Position numbers and translations under genes: made by a program. Shown here piece by piece: positions 1 to 7,276 of a DNA stretch of 51,228 bases. The notes under the pieces are model-generated. The model was not told the origin of the DNA. It was given only the letters and a program-made list of their open reading frames with translations, and ran no database searches. Source of the stretch: an uncultured Treponema sp. (lineage in GTDB: Bacteria > Spirochaetota > Spirochaetia > Treponematales > Treponemataceae). Within the stretch, counting starts at the first letter, position 1. The number at the start of each line of letters is the position of its first letter. The stretch spans positions 1 to 51,228 of the forward strand of contig CALDIB010000075.1 of NCBI GenBank assembly GCA_937902125.1, written 5' to 3'.

Positions 1-490
1 AGAGAGCCTTCACGCCCAGCCAAAGCTGCTTCAACACCTTATAGGTGATCATCACGACTCTGATGTCGTGCGGCATGATAAGCTTGGCGGCATACCTCCA
101 TATCGTCCTGTTCACAAGACGGTTTTCATATTCACGGTCGGATCTTCTGCCGGTGTGCTCCGGGACAAGGGATCTTGCCTCTTCATCGAGAGGCGAGAAC
201 AGCGACAAAGCTTCTATTATGTCTTCGTCCGAACTGCGGGCGCTCACAATCAAAACCGGAATTGAGTCTTTGTATTCCGCGCGGAATTTGCGCAAGAATT
301 CCATGCCGCTCATTCCGGGAAGGTTTAAGTCCAATAACAGCGCGTCAGGAGCGGTTCCCCGCATGGAGTCCCAAGCGTCCTCTCCCGTGGAAAAAACTTG
401 GGGCCGCATTCCGGCGTTTTTTACGTAAAGCGATATCAAATCCGCCATTTCGGGCGCGTCTTCAATTATTAAAATCTTGGCCTCTTCCAT
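1..490 (-). CDS. Response-regulator receiver domain joined in frame to a heavy-metal P-type ATPase-like segment (partial, chimeric)
   Basis: The frame opens with ATG at 490-488 and runs off the left edge. Residues 1-97 are a CheY-like receiver: acidic pair E10/D11, phospho-acceptor D54 in LLLDLNLPG, and the beta-4 serine in LIVSARSS. The next expected block, GADDYITKPF with its conserved Lys, is missing. Near position 200 the frame continues as a different protein; LVPEHTGRRSDREYENRLVN and IWRYAAKLIMPHDIRVVMI resemble the stretch before the membrane core of CadA/CopA-type P1B ATPases. Codon choice also changes, with more ATC, GTC, TAT and AGG. The receiver half is well supported; the ATPase half is recognised from memory of the family. 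The join may be a chimeric assembly, a deletion or a true rearrangement. A receiver without its last strand and Lys is unlikely to work normally. Confidence 0.6.
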   Translation of the reverse strand, partial: MEEAKILIIEDAPEMADLISLYVKNAGMRPQVFSTGEDAWDSMRGTAPDALLLDLNLPGMSGMEFLRKFRAEYKDSIPVLIVSARSSDEDIIEALSLFSPLDEEARSLVPEHTGRRSDREYENRLVNRTIWRYAAKLIMPHDIRVVMITYKVLKQLWLGVKAL

Positions 491-503
491 AGTGTAAATA
501 GAA

Positions 504-532
504 ATTATAAATAATTTTAAGGATTTGGTCAA
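504..532 (-). promoter_or_regulatory. Sigma70-type promoter of the receiver-domain gene
   Basis: On the minus strand TTGACC (532-527) and TATAAT (509-504) are separated by 17 bases, close to consensus. The start codon begins 13 bases after the -10 box, so the leader would be about 6-7 bases, and no Shine-Dalgarno precedes the ATG. Confidence 0.7.
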
Positions 533-695
533 AGAAAATGGCCCTTTTGTCCTCTTTATAACACAATTTTATATAACGACAAGTTGTTTAATCGCCTGGA
601 ACTGGCCGCTTTGTCCGCCTTGATTTTTCCGGCTTCCAGTCGCTTTTTTTCCTAACATTCGGCAAAAAAAAATCCGAAAATTTATAAGAATAAAC

Positions 696-724
696 TTGCT
701 TTTTTTTGCGGCTTATGATATGAT
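696..724 (+). promoter_or_regulatory. Probable sigma70-type promoter for the flagellar operon
   Basis: TTGCTT (696-701) and TATGAT (719-724) have a 17-base spacer. The leader to flbD would be about 65 bases. No convincing sigma28-type motif was seen, which would fit expression of the motor genes by the housekeeping sigma factor. Confidence 0.55.
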
Positions 725-795
725 AAAGAATAGTAGCATAGGCAAAATTTTTGCCCGCGCTTCCATATCTTTATTAGTGGGGAAATAATTTAGAT

Positions 796-993
796 ATGAT
801 TGAAGTTGAGCGTCTCAACGGATCAAAGTATTTTTTAAATCCGCATATGATTGAGTCGATGGAAAGCCTTCCCGACTTGACGATTACGATGCTCTCCGGA
901 AAAAAGATTGTTGTAAGAAATTCTCCGGAAGACATTATAAACAAAATTGTGAATTACCGAAAAAGAATCGGCATAAACACCCAAGAGGTATAA
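796..993 (+). CDS. flbD: FlbD family flagellar protein
   Basis: A 65-residue protein of the small FlbD family (PF06289), found next to motA in spirochaetes and Firmicutes; its molecular job is poorly known. The family pattern is clear: an N-terminal I-x-V-x-R-L-N-G, then a central L-x-x-G-K-K-I-V-V and an acidic helix. This is not the Caulobacter transcription factor also called FlbD. A GGGGAAA ribosome site (779-785) precedes the ATG by about 10 bases. It is the first gene of the run; motA starts two bases after its stop, so the two are surely co-transcribed. Confidence 0.92.
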   Translation: MIEVERLNGSKYFLNPHMIESMESLPDLTITMLSGKKIVVRNSPEDIINKIVNYRKRIGINTQEV

Positions 994-994
994 A

Positions 995-1777
995 ATGGAT
1001 ATAGCAACAATAATTGGCATTGTGGGAGGAGCCGCTTGTATTGTCATGTCAGTTTTGACTTCGGGCGGAACCTTGGGCGGAATCATCGACATTCCGTCTG
1101 TGTTCATGACCGTAGGCGGATCTTACGCGGCCTTGTTTATCCTTTCTCCTTTGAACAAAGCAATCGGCCTTTTCAAGGTTATGGCCAAGGCCTTTAAGAT
1201 TCCCGACTTTGGCGAAAAGTCCCTTGTGCAGAACATAGTCAACCTTTCGGACAAGGCCCGCCGGGAAGGCCTCTTGATTTTGGAAGACGGCCTTGAGGAC
1301 TTGGACGACCAGTTCCTTAAAAGCGGACTGCGCCTTGTAATCGACGGAACCGACGGCGCCGTGGTTAGAAAAATCATGGAAAACGAAATGAACCAGACAG
1401 AGGCCCGCCACATGGAATGGGTCAACTGCGTGAACCAGTGGGCCGGCTTCGCTCCCGGCTTTGGAATGATGGGTACCGTTCTTGGACTTATTGGCATGTT
1501 GAACAACTTGGAAGACAAAAGCTCCCTTGGTCCTAACATGGCCGTAGCCTTGATTACGACTTTGTATGGTTCAATGATGGCCAACTGGCTCTTGACTCCG
1601 TTCGGTCAGAACCTCATCGGCCAGAACTCTATGGAAATGCGCGTTAAGGAAATGGTCATAGAAGGCGTTTTGGCCATCCAGGCGGGCGAAAACTCCCGCG
1701 TAATCGCGCAAAAGCTTTTGACGTATTTGGATCCGGTCACAAGAAAGGCCGTCGCCTCGGAAGTCCTTAAGGATTAA
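995..1777 (+). CDS. motA: Flagellar motor stator protein MotA
   Basis: 260 residues, normal length for MotA. It forms the ion-conducting stator with MotB in the inner membrane and pushes on the FliG ring. Visible features are two N-terminal membrane helices (about residues 3-25 and 33-55), a long charged cytoplasmic loop, and two C-terminal helices with the conserved stretch GFAPGFGMMGTVLGLIGML followed by a second Pro-bearing helix (LLTPFGQNL). A Lys/Glu-rich tail follows. It lies between flbD and motB with gaps of only a few bases. Proton or sodium coupling cannot be settled by eye. Confidence 0.96.
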   Translation: MDIATIIGIVGGAACIVMSVLTSGGTLGGIIDIPSVFMTVGGSYAALFILSPLNKAIGLFKVMAKAFKIPDFGEKSLVQNIVNLSDKARREGLLILEDGLEDLDDQFLKSGLRLVIDGTDGAVVRKIMENEMNQTEARHMEWVNCVNQWAGFAPGFGMMGTVLGLIGMLNNLEDKSSLGPNMAVALITTLYGSMMANWLLTPFGQNLIGQNSMEMRVKEMVIEGVLAIQAGENSRVIAQKLLTYLDPVTRKAVASEVLKD

Positions 1778-1780
1778 AAA

Positions 1781-2515
1781 ATGGGCAAGAAGAAAGAGCC
1801 TGAAAAACCGTCAACAGCCTGGCAGGGCACTTATGGCGACATGATCACGTTGATGCTTTGCTTCTTCGTCATGTTGTACAACCCGTCGGAAATTGACGTG
1901 ACCCAACTCGCCACTATCACAGAAAGCCTTCAGATGAACCAAACTGAAAGCACTTCTGGCGGAATGTCGCTCAGCGCGGGCCGCTTGGCGGATTTGGGAA
2001 ACACGATCAGTTCTCTTCCTTCGGTTGAAAAAGGCCGCTCCTTGGGCTTGGCCAAAAAAAAGGCCGTGTCCCTTTTCGCGCCGGACGTAAAGTCCAACCG
2101 CATCACCATCACCAGCGACGAGCGGGGCTTGATAATAACGCTGGCGGCCGACTCCTTTTTTAAGAAGGGCAGCGCCGACTTGGACATAGAGGACACCCGC
2201 GACACGCTTTTGCGCTTGAGCGAATTTTTTAATGATAAAGATTTAATTGAAAAAAACCGAAGATTTAGGATAGAAGGACATACGGACAAGACGCCTGTGG
2301 ATCCGGAAGAAAGCGGCTTTATAAGCAACTGGGAGCTTTCCGCCGCCCGCGCCATGAACGTCTTGCACTATCTTGCGGACTTTGGCGCCCCCGAGCGGCA
2401 ATTTTCCGTGGCGGGATACGCCGACACCCGGCCTAAATTTGAAGGCGACACAGAAGAGGCCATGGCCTACAATCGGCGCGTGGACATCATAATTCTAGAC
2501 GAAGGGCATTTTTAA
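1781..2515 (+). CDS. motB: Flagellar motor stator protein MotB
   Basis: 244 residues. A short basic N-terminus is followed by the membrane helix TYGDMITLMLCFFVML, which carries the essential ion-binding Asp at D20. The periplasmic part ends in an OmpA-type peptidoglycan-binding domain (about residues 115-240) with IEGHTDKTPV and the helix start NWELSAARA. It anchors the MotA/MotB stator to the wall. It begins three bases after motA, as expected for a stator pair made in fixed ratio. Confidence 0.95.
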   Translation: MGKKKEPEKPSTAWQGTYGDMITLMLCFFVMLYNPSEIDVTQLATITESLQMNQTESTSGGMSLSAGRLADLGNTISSLPSVEKGRSLGLAKKKAVSLFAPDVKSNRITITSDERGLIITLAADSFFKKGSADLDIEDTRDTLLRLSEFFNDKDLIEKNRRFRIEGHTDKTPVDPEESGFISNWELSAARAMNVLHYLADFGAPERQFSVAGYADTRPKFEGDTEEAMAYNRRVDIIILDEGHF

Positions 2516-2540
2516 TGCTAGATTATAACGGAGGAAAAAA

Positions 2541-3095
2541 ATGGCTGATGAAGACAATGTAGGCGACGACCTTGGCGACGAAGACGGCGCCTCTTCCGCT
2601 CCCGCCAAAAAAGGCGGAATAGGCGGTTTGCTTCCGACTTTGCTTAAATACATAGCGCTCGCCTTGGGCGCGATTATTCTCATAGTCACCGTTGTCATCA
2701 TTACGATGAACATTATGGGAAGCAACAAGCCCGCGCAGGCGGCCATTCCCGTAAGCGAAGACTACAAGGAAATCGCGGAAGAGTTGGAATGGTACACTTC
2801 TCTTGGCGAAATTCAGACCAGGACCAGCGACCCCATTCCGGCCAGCGTTGTTGTGAACATATTCTTAGGCTACAAAAAGGAAGACAAAGTCACTTCCACG
2901 GAAATCACCGGCCAAAGAATTCCCATTCGCGACTTTTTGAGAAATTACTTTGCGGCAAAAACCGCCGAGGAGTTGACTCCGCGCAACGAGGGAAACATAA
3001 AAGTTGAAATCCGCAACGAAATAAACGACACGATTTTGAACAGAGGAAAAATCAAGAGCGTGTCCTTTGACAAGCTGAACGTTGTGGCTCAGTAA
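2541..3095 (+). CDS. fliL: Flagellar basal-body protein FliL
   Basis: 184 residues. The N-terminal 30 residues are acidic and cytoplasmic (Asp/Glu-rich, then a Gly/Lys patch), followed by one membrane helix (about 32-58) and a periplasmic domain of about 125 residues. FliL rings surround and support stator units in other bacteria. A strong GGAGG site (2530-2534) precedes the ATG. Its place between motB and fliM matches the conserved spirochaete order, which carries much of the identification because FliL sequences vary widely. Confidence 0.9.
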   Translation: MADEDNVGDDLGDEDGASSAPAKKGGIGGLLPTLLKYIALALGAIILIVTVVIITMNIMGSNKPAQAAIPVSEDYKEIAEELEWYTSLGEIQTRTSDPIPASVVVNIFLGYKKEDKVTSTEITGQRIPIRDFLRNYFAAKTAEELTPRNEGNIKVEIRNEINDTILNRGKIKSVSFDKLNVVAQ

Positions 3096-3115
3096 AAAAA
3101 AGGCGGGCATTTTAG

Positions 3116-4150
3116 ATGACAGATGTTCTTTCGCAGGACGAAATTGACCAGTTACTCAACGCGATAAACACGGGCCAGTCGGAAACCGACGACTACAAGG
3201 CGGTTTCGGACACTCGCAAAATCAAAATTTACGACTTCAAGCGCCCTGACAAATTTTCAAAAGAACAGATTCGCACCGTGCAAATCATGCACGAAACTTT
3301 CGCCCGCCTTACCACAACCTCCCTTTCGGCCCAACTGCGCTCTTTGGTTCACGTCCATGTGGCCACTGTGGACCAGTTGACCTACGAGGAATTTATCCGC
3401 TCAATTCCAACGCCCACAACCCTTGCGGTAATCAACATGGATCCCCTCAAAGGAAACGCGGTTTTGGAAATTGACCCGGCCATCACGTTCAGCATGATTG
3501 ACCGCTTGTTTGGAGGAACGGGAGCCGTCACCGGCAACAAGAGCCGCGACCTTACCGACATCGAGTCAAGCGTAATGGAAGGAATTATAGTTCGCATTTT
3601 GGCCAACATGCGCGAGGCATGGACGCAGGTTATTGACTTGCGGCCCCGCTTGGGACAAATAGAAACCAACCCCCAGTTCGCGCAGATTGTTCCTCCCACA
3701 GAAATGGTCGTTTTGGTCACCCTTGAGACAAAGGTTGGTGAAGAGGAGGGAATGATTAACTTTTGCATTCCTTACCTTACAATCGAGCCGATTATTTCAA
3801 AGCTTTCTTCCCAGTTCTGGTTCAGTTCGGTTAGAAGAAGCTCCACAACCCAGTATCTTGGCACCTTGAAAGAAAAAATTTCAACGGTTGACATGGACGT
3901 TGTGGCCGAAATCGGTTCAATCAATTTGCCGATTCGCGACGTTTTGGGACTTCGCGTCGGCGACGTCGTGAAGCTTTCCAACACAAAGGTGGGCGACCAG
4001 TTGACATTGAATATTGGCGACAAGAAAAAATACTTTTGCCAGCCCGGCGTTGTGGGCAAAAAAATGGCGGTTCAGGTTACAGGCAAACTCGCGGAAGAGG
4101 GAGCCGAAGAATTTGAAGAGCTTTCCGTAGAAGGAGATGAGACAGTATGA
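3116..4150 (+). CDS. fliM: Flagellar motor switch protein FliM
   Basis: 344 residues, full length. The N-terminal LSQDEIDQLLNAI is the CheY-P binding motif, and its Asp/Gln-rich linker leads into the central CheC-like domain (about 45-235), which binds FliG. The C-terminal SpoA domain (about 260-330) contributes to the C-ring wall. It overlaps fliY by four bases (ATGA), so the two switch proteins are translationally coupled. FliM and FliY together set rotation direction. Confidence 0.96.
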   Translation: MTDVLSQDEIDQLLNAINTGQSETDDYKAVSDTRKIKIYDFKRPDKFSKEQIRTVQIMHETFARLTTTSLSAQLRSLVHVHVATVDQLTYEEFIRSIPTPTTLAVINMDPLKGNAVLEIDPAITFSMIDRLFGGTGAVTGNKSRDLTDIESSVMEGIIVRILANMREAWTQVIDLRPRLGQIETNPQFAQIVPPTEMVVLVTLETKVGEEEGMINFCIPYLTIEPIISKLSSQFWFSSVRRSSTTQYLGTLKEKISTVDMDVVAEIGSINLPIRDVLGLRVGDVVKLSNTKVGDQLTLNIGDKKKYFCQPGVVGKKMAVQVTGKLAEEGAEEFEELSVEGDETV

Positions 4151-5352
4151 GTGATGGCGTAATTTCCCAAGATGAAATCGACGCGCTGCTTTCGGGCGTT
4201 CCAATGGACGGCCTTAACGCGTCAGGACAGGTTTCCGGCGCGCCGTCGGCTAACATAGACGCGGCGACTCTTACAAAATTCGCGGGCGAACTTAAGGATC
4301 CTCTTGTAGAGAACTTAAAGCAAATGACAGGAGCCGAGGTTTCCGCCGGCGAGCCCAGCGTCGAAGGCTCCAACCGCGACCAATTCTTGGCCAAGCTTCC
4401 CGAAATGGTAATAGCGACCACAGCGGATTTTTCCAACACGATAAAGGGCGACCACCTCTACGTCATCTCAACCGAGTGCGCCCAAAAATTGGTCAGTTTG
4501 GTAAATAAAGAAGAGAACGCCGCGCTTGACGACATGGCGATGAGCGTCATAAACGAAACTCTTTCAACGCATACAAACGACGAAATCACAGCTCTGGACA
4601 AGACCGGAAAATTGTCAGGCTTGGCCTGCAACCCGGCGGAGTCAATCAGCGTTCCAAAAGCCATGGTTCGCATTCCGCAAAACACATTCGCTTTGTTCAC
4701 TTTTCCGTTGACCATTGACGGCCAAGCCTACACTTTGTGGGAGGCCATCGGAAACGATCCGTCCCAGTCAATCGCCAGCGCTTTGGGCGGAGGCGCCGCC
4801 GCGGCTCCCGCAGGAGGCTCTCTCAACGCCGCCGACATGGCAAGCCTTGGGGGAATGGCCGGCGGAGCCCCCATGGGCGCCATGGGCGGAGCTCCTATGG
4901 GCGCGATGGGCGGCATGGGGGGAATGGCTCCCATGGGCGGAATGCCCCAAATGGGCGGCATGGCTCCTATGGGCGGAATGCCAATGGGCGGCATGGGGGG
5001 AATGGCTCCCATGGGCGGCATGATGGGAACTCCTCCCAACGTCCAGTCCTTGCAGTATCCAAATTTGATGGGCGGCGGCGCTCCGACGGACCAAGGCAAC
5101 ATAGGCCTTTTGATGGACGTTTACATGGAGATGACCGTAGAGCTTGGCCGCACCAAAAAGCCCATCAAAGAAATTTTGGGCTTTGGCGAAGGAACGATTA
5201 TCGAGCTTGACAAACTTGCCGGCGAACCGGTTGACATTTTGGTAAACCACAAGCCAATCGCCAAAGGCGAGGTTGTAGTTATTGACGAAAACTTTGGAGT
5301 GCGAATTACGGAAATTCTGTCTCCCCAAGAGCGGGTTTCGGAACTTCGGTAG
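4147..5352 (+). CDS. fliY: Flagellar motor switch protein FliY (FliN-type C-terminus)
   Basis: 401 residues. It begins with a second CheY-binding motif (ISQDEIDALLSG), then a CheC-like region (about 40-205), then a low-complexity Gly/Met/Ala/Pro linker (about 213-300) built from repeated PMGGM-like units, then a SpoA/FliN domain (about 315-401). FliY replaces FliN in spirochaetes and Gram-positives. In the CheC-like part the usual D-x3-E-x2-N phosphatase signature reads D129-x3-S133-x2-N136, so the catalytic Glu appears to be lost and I see no second copy. It probably keeps the structural and CheY-P docking roles, while phosphatase activity is doubtful. Confidence 0.93.
   Translation: MSDGVISQDEIDALLSGVPMDGLNASGQVSGAPSANIDAATLTKFAGELKDPLVENLKQMTGAEVSAGEPSVEGSNRDQFLAKLPEMVIATTADFSNTIKGDHLYVISTECAQKLVSLVNKEENAALDDMAMSVINETLSTHTNDEITALDKTGKLSGLACNPAESISVPKAMVRIPQNTFALFTFPLTIDGQAYTLWEAIGNDPSQSIASALGGGAAAAPAGGSLNAADMASLGGMAGGAPMGAMGGAPMGAMGGMGGMAPMGGMPQMGGMAPMGGMPMGGMGGMAPMGGMMGTPPNVQSLQYPNLMGGGAPTDQGNIGLLMDVYMEMTVELGRTKKPIKEILGFGEGTIIELDKLAGEPVDILVNHKPIAKGEVVVIDENFGVRITEILSPQERVSELR
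4849..5040 (+). repeat. In-frame Gly/Met-rich coding repeat within fliY
   Basis: About 190 bases made of imperfect copies of ATGGGCGGMATGG-like units, each encoding Met-Gly-Gly-Met-Ala-Pro or a close variant. The unit is a multiple of three, so gain or loss of copies would change linker length but not the frame. The repeat joins the CheC-like and SpoA domains. Confidence 0.8.
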
Positions 5353-5412
5353 CGCGTGAACAATAACGGACGGTTTTGCGGAAAAGGGGAAATCCGCATT
5401 CCGTTCATTTAT

Positions 5413-5474
5413 AATTCTTAATTCTTAATTATGAATTATGAATTATGAATTAGGAATTAGGAATTATGAATTAA
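5413..5474 (+). repeat. Tandem heptamer array GAATTAK before fliO
   Basis: Six contiguous heptamers GAATTAT/GAATTAG/GAATTAA run from 5433 to 5474. Two inverted heptamers AATTCTT lie at 5413-5426, so the block can fold on itself. It sits 18 bases ahead of the proposed fliO start, in an otherwise tightly packed operon, and is far more AT-rich than its surroundings. Confidence 0.85.
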
Positions 5475-5492
5475 AAAGTGGTGGGGGAAACA

Positions 5493-6143
5493 TTGAAAGT
5501 CTCAAAAGTCACATTGGCGTTTCTTTGCGCTTTTTCTCTTGCGTTAGGTTTTGCCTTTTCTCAGGAAAATTCTCAAGGTGAAAATTCCGGCTCGCAGACG
5601 GTTGTTTCCGCCTCTTTGCCTGACGAGGCCTCTCTTCCGATTTCCGACGCTCCGGCGGCAAGCGGCTTGGAAAATTCTCAAGGGCGGCGAAGGCCTTCGT
5701 CCACGCTTTGGGTTTTCTTTAGAATGGTCTTTGTCTTGATTGTAGTTGTGGTTTGCATTTACCTTGTGATGAATTTCATGCGGAAAAAAATGGGCGGCTC
5801 GCAAGAGGACGACGACACTTTTTTGCGCAAGGTGGCGCAAGTTTCATTGGCCCCGGGAAAAAGCGTTCAAATCGTGACCCTTTTGGAAAAAGCTTATTTA
5901 GTCGGAGTCACTGACAACTCAATCGATTTGCTGGGCGAAATCAAGGACAAGGAATTGGTTGACGCCATGAACCTTAACGCCGACAGAAAGCAAGCTCGGG
6001 CGCGCGCGAGAAATTTTGGCGACGTGCTTTCGCTCTTTTTAAATCCGTCAAATCCAAGCGCCACCGAGGGCGAGCGCAAGGCTTCGACTTCCATTTCGGA
6101 TTTTTTCAAAAAGCAAAAAGAGAAGTTCAACAATGAAAAATAG
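5493..6143 (+). CDS. fliO: Flagellar export protein FliO (FliZ in spirochaetes)
   Basis: 216 residues from TTG 5493, chosen because GGGGGAA (5483-5489) lies four bases upstream; GTG at 5478 or 5481 would place the ribosome site inside the gene. The result is a clean signal peptide (MKVSKVTLAFLCAFSLALGF..FS) followed by a low-complexity periplasmic stretch, one membrane helix (about 75-98) and a cytoplasmic domain with the FliO-type pattern LRKVAQVSLAPGKSVQIV and YLVGVTDNSIDLLGEI. FliO helps FliP form the export gate. Its end overlaps fliP by 11 bases. Confidence 0.88.
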   Translation: MKVSKVTLAFLCAFSLALGFAFSQENSQGENSGSQTVVSASLPDEASLPISDAPAASGLENSQGRRRPSSTLWVFFRMVFVLIVVVVCIYLVMNFMRKKMGGSQEDDDTFLRKVAQVSLAPGKSVQIVTLLEKAYLVGVTDNSIDLLGEIKDKELVDAMNLNADRKQARARARNFGDVLSLFLNPSNPSATEGERKASTSISDFFKKQKEKFNNEK

Positions 6144-7002
6144 TTTTTTGGGAATTATCAGAAAGCGTTTTTTTCGCGTTTGCCTTTTGGCGCTGGCCGC
6201 TTCCTTTTTTGCCTTTCCGCTTTCTTCGCAAAGTTCGGGCCGCGCTGTGGACGACCCTAACTTTCCTCAAGGCTCCGCGCGGGGAACCATGCAGATGCAG
6301 GGCGACGTGAACCCAGTTCAAATTCCCAACATTGACATAAACATCACCCGGCCTCAAAGCGGCGAGGAAGTGGCCTTTAGCGTCCAGCTTTTGATAGCGC
6401 TTACTCTTTTGACGCTGGCGCCCAGCCTTTTGATTTTGCTCACTTGCTTTTTGCGCTTTTCCATTGTCTTGGATTTCATCAAGCGCGCCCTTTCCCTTCA
6501 GCAAGTTCCGCCTACAAGCGTCCTTAACGGAATCGCCTTTTTTATGACTTTGTTCGTGATGTGGCCTACGTTCACAAACATTTACGAAAATTCTTTCAAG
6601 CCCATGCGGGAAGGACAAATAGGAATCGAGGCCGCCTTTGACGGAGCGCAAAAGCCTGTCCGTTACTTTATGTATTCCCAAATGGCGGACGACACAAGCT
6701 ACATCAAAATGTTCATGAACATGCGAGGCCTTGAAAAGCCCGAAACCCTTGACGACGTTCCCACTTATGTTTTGGTTCCCTCGTACATTTTGCACGAACT
6801 TACGGCGGCCTTTAAGATTGGAATTTATTTGTACATTCCGTTCATAATAATAGACATGGTGGTGGCCAGCATCTTGATGAGCATGGGAATGATGATGCTG
6901 CCTCCAGTTCAAATTTCCATGCCGTTCAAGTTGATGCTTTTTGTGTTGGTTGACGGCTGGGGCTTGCTTACCCAGCAGCTTTTTTATTCAGTGTTGAGGT
7001 AG
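6133..7002 (+). CDS. fliP: Flagellar type III export gate protein FliP
   Basis: 289 residues. A cleavable signal peptide (residues 1-34) precedes the FliP core with four membrane helices. Recognisable blocks are LLTLAPSLLILLTCFLRFSI, LSLQQVPPTSVLNGIAFFMT and the C-terminal DMVVASILMSMGMMMLPPV, the classic FliP/SctR signature. It assembles with FliQ and FliR into the export channel. The start overlaps fliO, and fliQ begins three bases after its stop. Confidence 0.96.
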   Translation: MKNSFLGIIRKRFFRVCLLALAASFFAFPLSSQSSGRAVDDPNFPQGSARGTMQMQGDVNPVQIPNIDINITRPQSGEEVAFSVQLLIALTLLTLAPSLLILLTCFLRFSIVLDFIKRALSLQQVPPTSVLNGIAFFMTLFVMWPTFTNIYENSFKPMREGQIGIEAAFDGAQKPVRYFMYSQMADDTSYIKMFMNMRGLEKPETLDDVPTYVLVPSYILHELTAAFKIGIYLYIPFIIIDMVVASILMSMGMMMLPPVQISMPFKLMLFVLVDGWGLLTQQLFYSVLR

Positions 7003-7005
7003 CGA

Positions 7006-7269
7006 ATGGACATAGGGCAAATTTCAAATTTGATGCGGGCCGGAATAATGCAAGTCTTTGTTCTGATAGCGCCTGTATTGGGAGCGGCCTTGATTGTGGG
7101 CTTGGTGGTGGCCATTTTTCAAGCCACAACGAGCATTCAAGAGCAAACGCTGACCTTTTTGCCAAAGATGCTGACCATTTTGGCCGTCTTGGCGCTTTTG
7201 GGCGGCTGGATGTTCGCCGAGCTTAGGGATTATACAGTGACCCTTTTTAGGCAGATACAAAATTTTTAG
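7006..7269 (+). CDS. fliQ: Flagellar type III export gate protein FliQ
   Basis: 87 residues with two membrane helices (about 15-40 and 52-72), the usual FliQ size. The conserved block VGLVVAIFQATTSIQEQTLTF identifies the family. FliQ packs around the FliP/FliR channel in the basal-body membrane patch. It sits directly between fliP and fliR. Confidence 0.95.
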   Translation: MDIGQISNLMRAGIMQVFVLIAPVLGAALIVGLVVAIFQATTSIQEQTLTFLPKMLTILAVLALLGGWMFAELRDYTVTLFRQIQNF

Positions 7270-7276
7270 GAGTTGA

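Larger units (their letters stand above)
491..795. other. Divergent intergenic region between the receiver gene and flbD
   Basis: This is the only gene-free stretch of about 300 bases. It is AT-rich and holds the minus-strand promoter at 504-532 and the plus-strand promoter at 696-724. A second possible plus-strand promoter (TTGTCC at 547-552, 17 bases, TATATA at 570-575) is weak. No open frame with coding character, tRNA or riboswitch was seen. In Treponema pallidum and relatives flgE and other hook genes lie directly upstream of flbD; here they do not. Confidence 0.6.

Noticed and set aside
640..795. A sigma28-type promoter before flbD
   Set aside because: No convincing TAAAG/GCCGATAA-type pair at the right spacing; the sigma70-type pair is better.
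4768..5328. A His/Ala-rich antisense frame over the fliY repeat
   Set aside because: The repeat gives long frames on both strands; the plus-strand protein has SpoA and CheY-binding motifs.
5413..5474. Heptamer array considered as a CRISPR
   Set aside because: Repeats are 7 bases long and contiguous without spacers, and no cas genes are present.
6127..6912. A 261-codon antisense open frame over fliP
   Set aside because: His/Asn-rich composition is an artefact of the complementary strand; FliP motifs occupy the other strand.
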